The notes below the pieces were generated by a model, which did not search any database, was not told the DNA's origin, and saw only the letters and a program-made list of their open reading frames with translations. A stretch of DNA of 64,000 nt from Capsulimonadaceae bacterium. GTDB lineage: Bacteria > Armatimonadota > Armatimonadia > Armatimonadales > Capsulimonadaceae. This document shows, piece after piece, positions 1 through 8,911 of the stretch (position 1 is its first letter; every line of letters begins with the position of its first letter). The translations under genes were made by a program, and so were the position numbers. The stretch spans positions 32,797 to 96,796 of the forward strand of contig JARLGU010000032.1 of assembly GCA_031292625.1 (NCBI GenBank). The letters are read 5' to 3'.

Positions 1-1
1 T

Positions 2-3000
2 CGATTTTGTTTGATTGCGATCGGAGTTCTCATGAGTACGTTCGTTTCCGCAAACCAAACGTCCGCATCCTCGGAACGGGCTTTGACAATCGATGCGACG
101 GCTTATTCCCGCTACCACTTGGTCGAAGCGTGTGACAAGCCTGCGCGGCCCGAGGTGAGCGTCATTCCGAAAATACGCTCCACGCACTCACTGCTTGGAG
201 AGGGCTGGGTGGATTACGATTTCGTCGTTCCGGCCAGCGGTTGGTACGCGGTGGGCTTCGGCGGCGTGACCGATGCGTCCGACCACGATTTCTATATCGA
301 CAGCGTACATATCTATGGCGGATTTGGCGGCAAAATTGCCAACGCTTGGTTAGGAGCCGGGTCACACGTACTTCGCGTTCAGAGATACACCTATTCTGGA
401 CTTGCACCGTTCGCGTCGTTCACGATCACAGCTTCTGCCGGCGCCGTCGCCAGTTCCGTACGAGTCGAGCCGGAGAACACGAGCCTCATTTTCCGCGTGG
501 GTGAGGCACTGAAGCTGAACGTTCACACAGGGGGGCGCACATCGGCAGGCGCCTTGACCGTTTGGGTCAAAGAGGCCAACACGGACGCCGTAATCAGAAC
601 ATACAGCGTCGTGCTGCCGGCTGCATCGAACGAAGTCATACAACGCCTAACGATTCCGTACGCGAAGGAAGGCCTGTATTATGTTACGTTTGGCGATGCC
701 GGCAAACCGGTCGCCGCATCCGATGTACGCGAGATCGAGTACCTTGTTGTTGATACGACGCATAACGACCAGCCTGTTGGCGGCGACATCAAAAGGACGC
801 TGATCAAGCAGATAGACTGCGGGGCGACGCCTCCGGATTATGCGGGAGGAATCACCAATGCTATCCACACTCCCATAGGCGTCTACAGGCAATCGGGTGA
901 TCGAGGATACCTGCAGAGCAAGGATTTCCACTGGTTTACTTACCGTTTGGATGTTCCCGAAGCGCAAAAGCCGTATGTCGTGGAGGTCGACTATCCCGAT
1001 GACGATTGCCGGACGTTTGGCATCGCACTGATGGAGAGGAACATGATGGATTATCCTCCTGTCGGCGGTGTCGACAGCGGAGGGGTGTTCTCTCTCTCGC
1101 ACGAGATGCAGACGCAAAGCTTCATCTACTATCCGCGCGGCAAGGAAGTCGTAATCTCGTTCATCAATACAAGAGATGGTCGAACCGCGGCGGCTGCCCG
1201 TATCAGGCTTTACTCTGTCCACGCGCCGATCCCGGCTCTTGGGACCCCACGGGAGGGCGGTCGAAGTTTTGGCAGCTGGTTGGAAGAGGGAGATCGGTGG
1301 GCTACGTTCTACGGCGCTCCCGACAAGTCGTTGAACGGCTACGTCGTCAGCATGAACCGGTGGGCTCAGGTCGCGCGCTATATGGGGCTCGACACCCTCT
1401 CCCCGACTGTGAACATCTATCAGAACGTTCTGTTTCCAACCACGTATTTCGATGGCTATTTTCGCCCGGCCGGCGGTGCTCGCGATCCGATGCCGCTCGA
1501 TGTAGTCCGCTTGCTACTTCTCGTTTGCGAAAAGTACGAATTGAAGTTGCTACCAGAGTTTCATCCTTGTGGCAACGCCTACCATCTGCACGACTACGAT
1601 GCGAAGTACGCGTCGTATCCCGACCCACAACCGCAGCGTATTGTGGGAAAGGATGGGCAGGTCGGTCATAGCAACTTTGAACCGTATTACAATCCTATTT
1701 ATCCGGACAATCGACAATGGTACATCGGAATGCTTGGCGAATTTGCGGACCAGTACAAAGACTCCGCTGCACTGGATGGAGTTAGCTTGCGTGTTATGGG
1801 ATGGGTGGGTGAAGGCCACAACGGATATCCGTCGCTCAAATGGGGATACGAGGACTATACTGTCCACCTTTTCGAAAAGCAAACCGGTACTCGGGTTCAA
1901 GTAAAAGATACCGATCCCGAGCGGTTCCGCAAGCGCTATGATTGGCTGATGGCGAAGTGCAAGGCAAAATGGATCGACTGGCGGTGCGATCAGGTCGTCA
2001 AGCTCTATGCTGACATTCGCGATCGTGTTCGGAAGGCGCGGCCAAATCTGTTCGTGGTTTCGCCTATCCATCCCGAGCTAGACGGCACATATTATGATGA
2101 AAAAGAGCGCTTCTTTACAACCCACGACTATTCTGAACTGCTTCGCGAGTGCGGCTACGACACGCGAAAGATGGCGGCCCTCGATGGCGTTTTCTTCCTG
2201 AATGCCTTCCATTATTACGGTCGCCGGCAGTCCGAAGCCGTTTCCGAGCAGGCGTCGCGTGACATGCTGCTCAATCCCGCGGCGAAAAAGGCGCTTATCG
2301 TAAACACAAACCGCACAGGTTATCTATTCAGCAACGGTTACTTTGAGGCGAACCAAAAGATCAAGCCCGCGGACATGGGGCTTGCCGGAGTGAAGCCTGG
2401 CGGCTGGGTCGCATTGGTAAACCCGGCTGGACGCCACTACCTTGAACGGTACGCGCTGTCGGTCGCCGAGGGAGACGCCTCGATGATCCTCGATGGCGGC
2501 GAAGGCTATCTGGGCGGACAGCCTCTCCTCCGCGAATTCCTAGCGGAATACCGGCAACTGCCGGTCGCACGGTTTATGCCGAGGCCGGACGCGACCGATC
2601 CTGTGTCCGTTTGGCAGCTCAACGATCGCAAGCGATTCTGGTTCTACGCGGTGAATCGCGAGCGGTATCCAATTCGTGTCGCGATCCACTTGTCCGGGGC
2701 GGGCGTCGTCACGCGGCCCGCATTGGCCGAGACTGTGCCCGCGAAAAACGGCATCATCGAGATCGTTCTTGCGCCGTATCAGATGGCCGTATGGAAATGT
2801 GCGCCGACACGCGCCATTGCGACAGTGGACGTTGCGGTCCCGCGCGAGGCGAAGGAGCGAGCGACGGCGATGGTTCTTTGGATCGAGAGGTTTGACGCGT
2901 CGGTCCAAAGCGGCAAGGCGGGCCAGTCGCTTAACGCCGCGCAGAAGGCTACTCTGCATAAGTACGCATTGGAGGCGAGGGCTTGCGTAGTGCGAATGCA

Positions 3001-4066
3001 CTACTGGCGGGCGCGCACATTGATGGAGTCGCACGAACTCTTGCCGATTTACGACCTGCTCGGGGCTGCTCCGCCAGCGCTTGCGGAATACAGAGTCCCG
3101 CCAATGCCCCTGAACGCCATGCAGGCTGGCGAATTGCTCGCATGTGCGAGCACAGTTTCCGGCGCGGACATATCAACGGTCTCTAGCGAGAGCGTAGATC
3201 CTCAGTGGGCAGGCGGCAAGCTGCTGGTCACATCAGAAGCCTCAACGCAGATCCGCGTCGCTAACCCCGTGGCGGGAAAATACTCCCTGACGATCTGTCA
3301 TGTCGCGGGTGGTGATTATGGTCCCCTCAATGTGGCGATCGGCAACGTCAGCCTCGGCGCGACCTCTGATCCTTCCAAAACGCCGAGCCTCGTTTTATCG
3401 CCCTTCGCGCCAGTCGTCTTAGGCGCCGGTGACCAGGCGATAACACTGACGCGTCCACATGGCACAGTCACGGCGATTAATTGGATTTCGTTAAGCCCTG
3501 TCTATCGGGACTTGGTTCGCTCCGATTGGTCGACCGTCGGGCCGTTTCCAAGTCCGCTGGTTCAGTACACCGTGGCGGATGGCTTTCAGCATGCCTTTGA
3601 TCCAGAGCTGTCTCGGAATTTCGGTGCAAATGTTCCGCTCACGACGGACGGAGCATATGCCACATGGGAGCGCGGATCCGGGGACGGCGCCTATATCGAC
3701 CTGTTCGATAAATACCACAAGGTGGGCGAGGTCCTATCATATGGCGTGACCTACGTATATGCGCCGACTGACCGAATTGCCACGCTCTCGTACGATGTCG
3801 ATTGGTGGGCCAAGCTGTGGGTGAACGGCGAAAAGCTGGCGGATTTCACCGATGCACGCCCACCTAAAGCGCCAAATGGACGATTCGCAACTGATGTGCG
3901 GCTGAAGAAAGGCTGGAATAAAATCCTGATTAAAGTGCAATCAGGTTCAGCCGGCAATGGCTATTGGATGGCTATCAGCGATCCTGGCGATTTGTGCGTC
4001 TCGCCGACGCCGCCTCAGGGAGAAGTTTCGCAGCCGGCAATGTCTTGTCTGGATACGAGTCGTTAG
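2..4066 (+). CDS. Large secreted glycosidase-like protein (5' partial)
   Basis: The reading frame is open to the left edge, and its first residues (FCLIAIGVLMSTFVSA) look like the end of a signal peptide, so the true start lies upstream of the window. At least 1,351 residues are present. An N-terminal beta-sandwich-like region (about residues 40-150) resembles carbohydrate-binding modules. A central region (about 420-850) has aromatic-rich strands and acidic motifs such as GWVGEGHNG that look like a TIM-barrel glycosidase. The last 180 residues contain LWVNGEKLADF and KKGWNKILIKV, the pattern of the jelly-roll domain that ends many secreted glycosidases. The family is unassigned and the substrate unknown. 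The nitrilase gene follows after 11 bp, so they are probably cotranscribed. Confidence 0.75.
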   Translation, partial: RFCLIAIGVLMSTFVSANQTSASSERALTIDATAYSRYHLVEACDKPARPEVSVIPKIRSTHSLLGEGWVDYDFVVPASGWYAVGFGGVTDASDHDFYIDSVHIYGGFGGKIANAWLGAGSHVLRVQRYTYSGLAPFASFTITASAGAVASSVRVEPENTSLIFRVGEALKLNVHTGGRTSAGALTVWVKEANTDAVIRTYSVVLPAASNEVIQRLTIPYAKEGLYYVTFGDAGKPVAASDVREIEYLVVDTTHNDQPVGGDIKRTLIKQIDCGATPPDYAGGITNAIHTPIGVYRQSGDRGYLQSKDFHWFTYRLDVPEAQKPYVVEVDYPDDDCRTFGIALMERNMMDYPPVGGVDSGGVFSLSHEMQTQSFIYYPRGKEVVISFINTRDGRTAAAARIRLYSVHAPIPALGTPREGGRSFGSWLEEGDRWATFYGAPDKSLNGYVVSMNRWAQVARYMGLDTLSPTVNIYQNVLFPTTYFDGYFRPAGGARDPMPLDVVRLLLLVCEKYELKLLPEFHPCGNAYHLHDYDAKYASYPDPQPQRIVGKDGQVGHSNFEPYYNPIYPDNRQWYIGMLGEFADQYKDSAALDGVSLRVMGWVGEGHNGYPSLKWGYEDYTVHLFEKQTGTRVQVKDTDPERFRKRYDWLMAKCKAKWIDWRCDQVVKLYADIRDRVRKARPNLFVVSPIHPELDGTYYDEKERFFTTHDYSELLRECGYDTRKMAALDGVFFLNAFHYYGRRQSEAVSEQASRDMLLNPAAKKALIVNTNRTGYLFSNGYFEANQKIKPADMGLAGVKPGGWVALVNPAGRHYLERYALSVAEGDASMILDGGEGYLGGQPLLREFLAEYRQLPVARFMPRPDATDPVSVWQLNDRKRFWFYAVNRERYPIRVAIHLSGAGVVTRPALAETVPAKNGIIEIVLAPYQMAVWKCAPTRAIATVDVAVPREAKERATAMVLWIERFDASVQSGKAGQSLNAAQKATLHKYALEARACVVRMHYWRARTLMESHELLPIYDLLGAAPPALAEYRVPPMPLNAMQAGELLACASTVSGADISTVSSESVDPQWAGGKLLVTSEASTQIRVANPVAGKYSLTICHVAGGDYGPLNVAIGNVSLGATSDPSKTPSLVLSPFAPVVLGAGDQAITLTRPHGTVTAINWISLSPVYRDLVRSDWSTVGPFPSPLVQYTVADGFQHAFDPELSRNFGANVPLTTDGAYATWERGSGDGAYIDLFDKYHKVGEVLSYGVTYVYAPTDRIATLSYDVDWWAKLWVNGEKLADFTDARPPKAPNGRFATDVRLKKGWNKILIKVQSGSAGNGYWMAISDPGDLCVSPTPPQGEVSQPAMSCLDTSR

Positions 4067-4077
4067 GAGTTCGTTTT

Positions 4078-5013
4078 ATGAGCCTGTTTGTTAAAATCAG
4101 CACAATCGGGACCGCGCCGCCGGTCTCCCGGCCTGGACGCAATAACGGCCAGCTTGTCGACGACATGATCGCGCATTGGCGGGAGACGTTCGATCGGGTT
4201 CTTCCAGACCACCCTGACCTGATCGTGGTTCCGGAGTGGTGCGATCACTATATCGACCACTCGCTGGCGCAGTCGCTTGCGTATTTCGCCGAGCGGGGCG
4301 ACCGGGTGCTGAGTTTCTTCCAGGAGACGGCAAAGCGCTTCAAGTGCTTTCTGACGTATCCCGCGCTCTGGCCGAATGCGGATGGGACGTGGCGCAATTC
4401 GATCCAGCTTATTGATGATGGTGGGAACGTCATCGGAGTCTACGAGAAGAACCACCCGACCGTCGGTGAGCTGGAAATTGGCGTGATGCCCGGCACTCAG
4501 ATCCCGGTTTTCGAGACGCGGATCGGGCGGATCGGCGGCCTGATCTGCTTCGACCTCAACTTTGCTGAGCTTAAGGAACGATACAGACGCGCTCGCCCCG
4601 ATCTGCTGCTCTTTTGCTCGCTTTACCACGGAGGAATGCAGCAGCAATCGTGGGCGTTCGACTGCCGCTGCCATTTCGCCGGGGCCTGCGCGGACTTTCC
4701 GAGCGCGATCGTTTCGCCGCTCGGCTCGGTTCTGGCGACATCGACCAACTACATCGAGCATGTCACGGCAACGGTCAATCTCGACTGCGCGCTGGTCCAT
4801 CTCAACTTCAACGAGGAGAAGTTGCCTGCCCTTAAGGGCAAGTACGGCCCCGAGGCGATGATTACGGACCTCGGCCTCTCCGCCGTGGTTCAAGTCGCGA
4901 GCGGGCATCCGTCACGCTCCGTCGCCGATCTGCTGGCGGAGTTTGAGATCGAGACGCTGGATGGCTATCTTGACCGCTGCCGGGATCTGCAGGCGAAATG
5001 CCTCGCACGCTGA
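4078..5013 (+). CDS. Carbon-nitrogen hydrolase (nitrilase superfamily)
   Basis: A 311-residue cytosolic amidase/nitrilase-fold enzyme. The Glu-Lys-Cys catalytic triad is visible: E53 in VVPEWCD, K124 in VYEKNHPT and C157 in GLICFDLNF. Such enzymes cleave non-peptide C-N bonds in amides, carbamoyl groups or nitriles. The exact substrate cannot be read from the sequence. The ATG at 4078 is chosen because GGAG (4066-4069) precedes it and the frame upstream overlaps the previous gene. It sits between a secreted glycosidase-like protein and a Gfo/Idh dehydrogenase, which suggests removal of an amide or acyl group from a sugar-derived intermediate (inference). Confidence 0.88.
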   Translation: MSLFVKISTIGTAPPVSRPGRNNGQLVDDMIAHWRETFDRVLPDHPDLIVVPEWCDHYIDHSLAQSLAYFAERGDRVLSFFQETAKRFKCFLTYPALWPNADGTWRNSIQLIDDGGNVIGVYEKNHPTVGELEIGVMPGTQIPVFETRIGRIGGLICFDLNFAELKERYRRARPDLLLFCSLYHGGMQQQSWAFDCRCHFAGACADFPSAIVSPLGSVLATSTNYIEHVTATVNLDCALVHLNFNEEKLPALKGKYGPEAMITDLGLSAVVQVASGHPSRSVADLLAEFEIETLDGYLDRCRDLQAKCLAR

Positions 5014-5095
5014 GCGTAGTAAAGATCCAAAAATGGCCAGCCCGGCCACAGAGGACATCCTTATCTTAACAAAAGATTGCAGGGAGATCATCAAC

Positions 5096-6268
5096 ATGAG
5101 CAAGAAACCAATTCACGTCGCGCAGGTCGGCTGCGGGCGGTTCGCCGCCGGGCAGGATATGCCCAATTTCAAGGACAACTCGGACATCGAATGTCTGTGG
5201 TGTTGCGATTCGGATATCGAGCGGGCTCGGAGCGTCGCCGCCCAGTTTGGCATTCCGCACGCGACGAGCGATTTGCAGGCGGTGCTTGCCGATCCGGATG
5301 TGGACCTGATTAAGATCGCGACATCGCATGAGGCGCATCTGCCGATCATCGAAGCAGCTGCGGCCGCCGGGAAGCATGTCTTCTGCGAGAAGCCGCTCGC
5401 GCTGGACCCTTTGGAGGGGCTCAAGATCGTGCGGGCGGTGCGCCGGGGCGGGATCAAGCTGGGCGTCGATTATAACCGAACCTGCGCGCCGGCGATCCGC
5501 AGGTTGCGGGAGGTCTGGCAGGAGCATGTCGCCGCGCCGCGCCATAATCCCTGGCGCTATATCGAAATCGATCGGCCGCTCTATCCGGATGAGACCAGCT
5601 CGCATCTGCTGGTTCGCATCCAGGACGATTCCATGACCTATGTTCCGGTTCACATGGACCCGCTACGCGGCGGCGGTCCGCTGATCGGTGAAACGGTCCA
5701 CTGGCTCGATCTGTCCTGCTGGTTCTTCGCGCCGCAAGTGCCTGTCGAGATTCTGGGCTGGGGCTCGGAGCGTTTTACGCACGGTGTCAACATCAAGTTC
5801 TCCGGCGGCGACTCGGCGACGATACTCTTTCACTGCGCAGGGACGTTCGATTACCCGAAAGAGCTCTACGAAGTGACGTCAAACGGCGCGCTGTTGCGCA
5901 GCGAGCATTTCGTCGAGAACAACTACTACGGCATTCCGGGACTGGGCCGCGAGCTGTTCGATCTGCAGTTCGATTGCATGCCCGGGATCGGCGACGAAGG
6001 CGGTTTGTCCGGTTGGCAGGCAAAGTTCAATGCGCGGGTCCAGGGAATGTCGAACTGCAAAGAAGGTTTCAGCGAGCTGAATGTCAACAAGGGGCATCGC
6101 GCGATGCTGGCGGGGGTGATCGATGCGATCCGCATGGGCGGACCGACCCCGTGCGACGAGTTTGCGGGGCTTCGGGCAACCTATCTGGCACGCCTAGCCG
6201 GGCAGTCAATTCGCCTGCGCCAGTCTCTCCCGGTGCCGGTTGACCAACTGGTGTTCGACGTGCTTTAA
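5096..6268 (+). CDS. Gfo/Idh/MocA-family oxidoreductase
   Basis: A 390-residue NAD(P)-dependent sugar dehydrogenase-type protein. The N-terminal Rossmann fold begins with HVAQVGCGRF (glycines 12 and 14), and the family motif CEKPLALD lies near residues 96-103. The C-terminal half is the usual alpha/beta substrate domain (HWLDLSCWFF and following). The family oxidises or epimerises sugars, inositols and amino sugars. ATG 5096 is favoured over the in-frame upstream start because AGGGAG (5081-5086) lies 9 nt before it and residue 1 fits the family N-terminus. It is probably cotranscribed with the flanking catabolic genes. Confidence 0.9.
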   Translation: MSKKPIHVAQVGCGRFAAGQDMPNFKDNSDIECLWCCDSDIERARSVAAQFGIPHATSDLQAVLADPDVDLIKIATSHEAHLPIIEAAAAAGKHVFCEKPLALDPLEGLKIVRAVRRGGIKLGVDYNRTCAPAIRRLREVWQEHVAAPRHNPWRYIEIDRPLYPDETSSHLLVRIQDDSMTYVPVHMDPLRGGGPLIGETVHWLDLSCWFFAPQVPVEILGWGSERFTHGVNIKFSGGDSATILFHCAGTFDYPKELYEVTSNGALLRSEHFVENNYYGIPGLGRELFDLQFDCMPGIGDEGGLSGWQAKFNARVQGMSNCKEGFSELNVNKGHRAMLAGVIDAIRMGGPTPCDEFAGLRATYLARLAGQSIRLRQSLPVPVDQLVFDVL

Positions 6269-6295
6269 GGGCTTATGAGTAGGAGCCGCGTCTCT

Positions 6296-6314
6296 GGCCG
6301 CCGGGCCATTTTTC
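6296..6314. repeat. Partial copy of short dispersed repeat
   Basis: Nineteen bases ending in GGCCATTTTTC match the end of the 46-bp repeat found at 27325-27370 and 29617-29662. It lies between the Gfo/Idh gene and the enolase-superfamily gene. The core CCTGAGC, also present inside the Rhs gene near 51402, occurs just downstream (about 6350). Confidence 0.4.
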
Positions 6315-6370
6315 ACTCGCGGTCTGAGGGCGATGGGCTGAGTTGATCTTATCCTGAGCGAAAGGACAAT

Positions 6371-7774
6371 ATGAGTAAGCTAACTGACATTCGGGTGCGC
6401 GGCGTACGTTTGCACTTTCTGCCGGTCCAAACGCGGATGCCATACAAGTTCGGCAGTGAGAGCCAGAGCCGAGTCACCTGCGCGCGCTGTGAGGTCCGAG
6501 TTGTCAGCGCGGACGGCAGCTCGGCGACTGGATGGGGCGAGACGCCGCTCAGCGTGGGCTGGGTTTGGCCGTCGTCGCTGTCGTACAACGAGCGTCTAGG
6601 CCGCCTGCAGGACTTTTGCCGCGGGCTGGCGACTGCCTGGTGCGGCGAGGCTGGATCCGGTCACCCCATCGAGATCGGCTACGATTTTCAGGAAGGCCCG
6701 CTTCGTCGCCTCTGGCAGCAGGCCAACGTGGGCTTTGCGGAAACGATGCCGTGGCTGGCCGCACTCGTCTGCTGCTCGGCGTTCGATATCGCGGTCCACG
6801 ATGCCTATGGGATTTTGCACGACTTGCCGGTCTACCAAACCTACAACCGCGGGTTCATGAACCGGGATCTTGCGGCGTTCCTCACTCCCGCTGGCGGCCA
6901 TGAGGGCGGTTTCGCCGGTCGCTATCCGTGCGACTACCTGGTCGCTGATCCGCCTCGACGCATCCGCGCCTGGCACAGCGTCGGGATCGGCGACGCGCTG
7001 ACGGAGGACGACCTGACAGGCGATGAGCCCAGCGATCGCTACCCCGTCGTTCTCGGCGATTGGATTGCTCGCGACGGCTTGAAGTGCCTCAAGATCAAGC
7101 TGCGCGGCTTCGATTACGAGACCGACTACCAGCGGATTGTGCGGTGCGGCGAGATCGGCCTGGCGGGCGGGGTCGAATGGCTCACCACCGACTTCAATTG
7201 CACCGTGGGCGATCCGGCGTATGTGAACGGCATGCTCGACCAGCTTCGCGACGAGCATCCGCGGCTGTACGGCATGCTGCTCTACGTCGAGCAGCCGTTC
7301 GCGTATGAGCTGGAGGAGCACCGGATCGATGTCCACGGCGTCGCCGCGCGCAAGCCGCTCTTTATGGACGAGAGTGCGCACAACTGGCGGCTGATCCGGC
7401 TTGGACGCGATCTTGGCTGGACGGGAGTGGCGCTCAAGACGTGCAAGACGCAGAGCGGTGCGATCCTGAGTGCGTGCTGGGCGCGGGAGCACGGGATGGG
7501 GCTGATGGTGCAGGATCTTTGCAATCCTATGCTCGCGCAGATCCCGCATCTGCACCTGGCCGCGAATGCCGGCACGATTATGGGGCTGGAATCGAATGCT
7601 ATGCAATTCTACCCAGACGCCTCGTCGTACGAATCGGCTATCCATCCAGGCGCCTACCGCCGAATGGATGGCTGCCTCGATCTCGCGACGCTGGGCGGTC
7701 CCGGATTCGGCTACCGGATCGACGAGATTGAGCGCCCGCTGCCGGAGGCGGTCGTTGTTGCGGGGGAAATCTAG
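6371..7774 (+). CDS. Enolase-superfamily (MR/MLE) dehydratase or racemase
   Basis: A 467-residue protein of the mandelate racemase/muconate lactonizing enzyme group. In the C-terminal barrel the expected acid/base and metal residues are present: KxK at K241/K243 (CLKIKLRG), metal ligands D274 (TTDFN), E307 (YVEQPF) and D333 (FMDES), and an opposite lysine K356 (ALKTCKT). That geometry fits alpha-proton abstraction from a sugar acid, giving dehydration or racemisation. It is longer than typical family members (360-420 aa) because of an insertion in the middle (about residues 165-225). With the adjacent dehydrogenase it suggests an oxidise-then-dehydrate route for a sugar. The substrate is unknown. 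Confidence 0.85.
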   Translation: MSKLTDIRVRGVRLHFLPVQTRMPYKFGSESQSRVTCARCEVRVVSADGSSATGWGETPLSVGWVWPSSLSYNERLGRLQDFCRGLATAWCGEAGSGHPIEIGYDFQEGPLRRLWQQANVGFAETMPWLAALVCCSAFDIAVHDAYGILHDLPVYQTYNRGFMNRDLAAFLTPAGGHEGGFAGRYPCDYLVADPPRRIRAWHSVGIGDALTEDDLTGDEPSDRYPVVLGDWIARDGLKCLKIKLRGFDYETDYQRIVRCGEIGLAGGVEWLTTDFNCTVGDPAYVNGMLDQLRDEHPRLYGMLLYVEQPFAYELEEHRIDVHGVAARKPLFMDESAHNWRLIRLGRDLGWTGVALKTCKTQSGAILSACWAREHGMGLMVQDLCNPMLAQIPHLHLAANAGTIMGLESNAMQFYPDASSYESAIHPGAYRRMDGCLDLATLGGPGFGYRIDEIERPLPEAVVVAGEI

Positions 7775-7793
7775 GAATTAAGGTGAATCGTTA

Positions 7794-8876
7794 ATGATGA
7801 CGTCAAGGGAGCGGATCAATACTATTTTTGCTGGCGGAAAGCCAGATCGATGCGGCTTTTGGCTAGGCAATCCTCATACGGATACGTGGCCGCTGTATTT
7901 CAATCATTTTGGCATAGAGACCGATGAGCCAACGCCGGTGTCCGACGCTGGCAATGTGGTTTCGCAGGCCAACCTGGGCTGGAGGGCCGAGGAGCAACTC
8001 CGCCGAATGCTGGGTGACGATTTTCGTTGGATATGTCCACAGTGGACATCCTATAAGCATCCTGATAACAAGCCCATTTGGGAACATCAACACAACGCGC
8101 ATGATGGGCTCGCATCGGCTGGCGTGTTCGCGCAATGCGAAGATGCTCGCGAGGTCGAGGATTTCCCGTGGCCCAATCCCGACTACCTGGATTTCACGCA
8201 AACTATCCAGGCGCTCAAGGGAGCGGGCGATGTATATCGTGCCAGCGGAATGTGGAGTTGCTTCTTTCATGATGTTGCCGACTTCTTCGGCATGGAAAAC
8301 TACTTCGTCAAGATGTACTCCGATCCCGAAGTCGTTGAAGCCGTGACACGGAAGATCTGCGAGTTCTATCTTGAGGCCAACGAACGCTTTTTCGCGCTCG
8401 CGAAGGATGAGGTGGACGGAGTATTCTTCGGCAACGATTTCGGGACGCAGCTCGATCTTCTGGTGAGCCCACGCCTGTTCGATCGCTTTATAATGCCCTG
8501 GTTTACGAAATTCACTGAGCAGGGACATCGGCACGGATACCAGGTCATTCTGCACTCCTGTGGCGCGATTCACAAGGTCATCGACAGATTGATCGACGCA
8601 AAAGTGGATGCTTTGCATCCGCTGCAGGCTAAGGCCGCCGACATGGATGCCGCCAGTTTGGCCCGTGATTTCCAAGGCCGCATTGCATTCATGGGGGGAA
8701 TCGATACACAGCATCTGCTTGTCTACGGCACGCCTGATGAAGTGCGCGACGACGTGCGTCGAATCAAATCGCTGCTGGGACCGAATCTTGTCGTCAGTCC
8801 CAGTCACGAAGCGCTGCTTCCAAATGTTCCGCCGGAGAACGTGCTGGCCATGGCCGAAGCGGTCGCCGAGCTTTGA
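7794..8876 (+). CDS. Uroporphyrinogen decarboxylase family protein (URO-D)
   Basis: A 360-residue URO-D-fold protein. H254 and C256 in VILHSCGAIH correspond to the zinc-binding H-x-C of the corrinoid-linked methyltransferase branch (MtaA/MtbA-like), not of true HemE. DALHPLQ and IAFMGGIDT are typical of the fold. It lies among sugar-catabolic genes, not haem genes, and begins 19 bp after the enolase-superfamily gene. Members in such contexts have no assigned reaction. Methyl transfer or demethylation of an O-methylated substrate is one possibility (inference). The start could be either of two adjacent ATG codons. Confidence 0.85.
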   Translation: MMTSRERINTIFAGGKPDRCGFWLGNPHTDTWPLYFNHFGIETDEPTPVSDAGNVVSQANLGWRAEEQLRRMLGDDFRWICPQWTSYKHPDNKPIWEHQHNAHDGLASAGVFAQCEDAREVEDFPWPNPDYLDFTQTIQALKGAGDVYRASGMWSCFFHDVADFFGMENYFVKMYSDPEVVEAVTRKICEFYLEANERFFALAKDEVDGVFFGNDFGTQLDLLVSPRLFDRFIMPWFTKFTEQGHRHGYQVILHSCGAIHKVIDRLIDAKVDALHPLQAKAADMDAASLARDFQGRIAFMGGIDTQHLLVYGTPDEVRDDVRRIKSLLGPNLVVSPSHEALLPNVPPENVLAMAEAVAEL

Positions 8877-8911
8877 GCAAACACTCAACTTTTCAATATC
8901 GAGGCTAACCG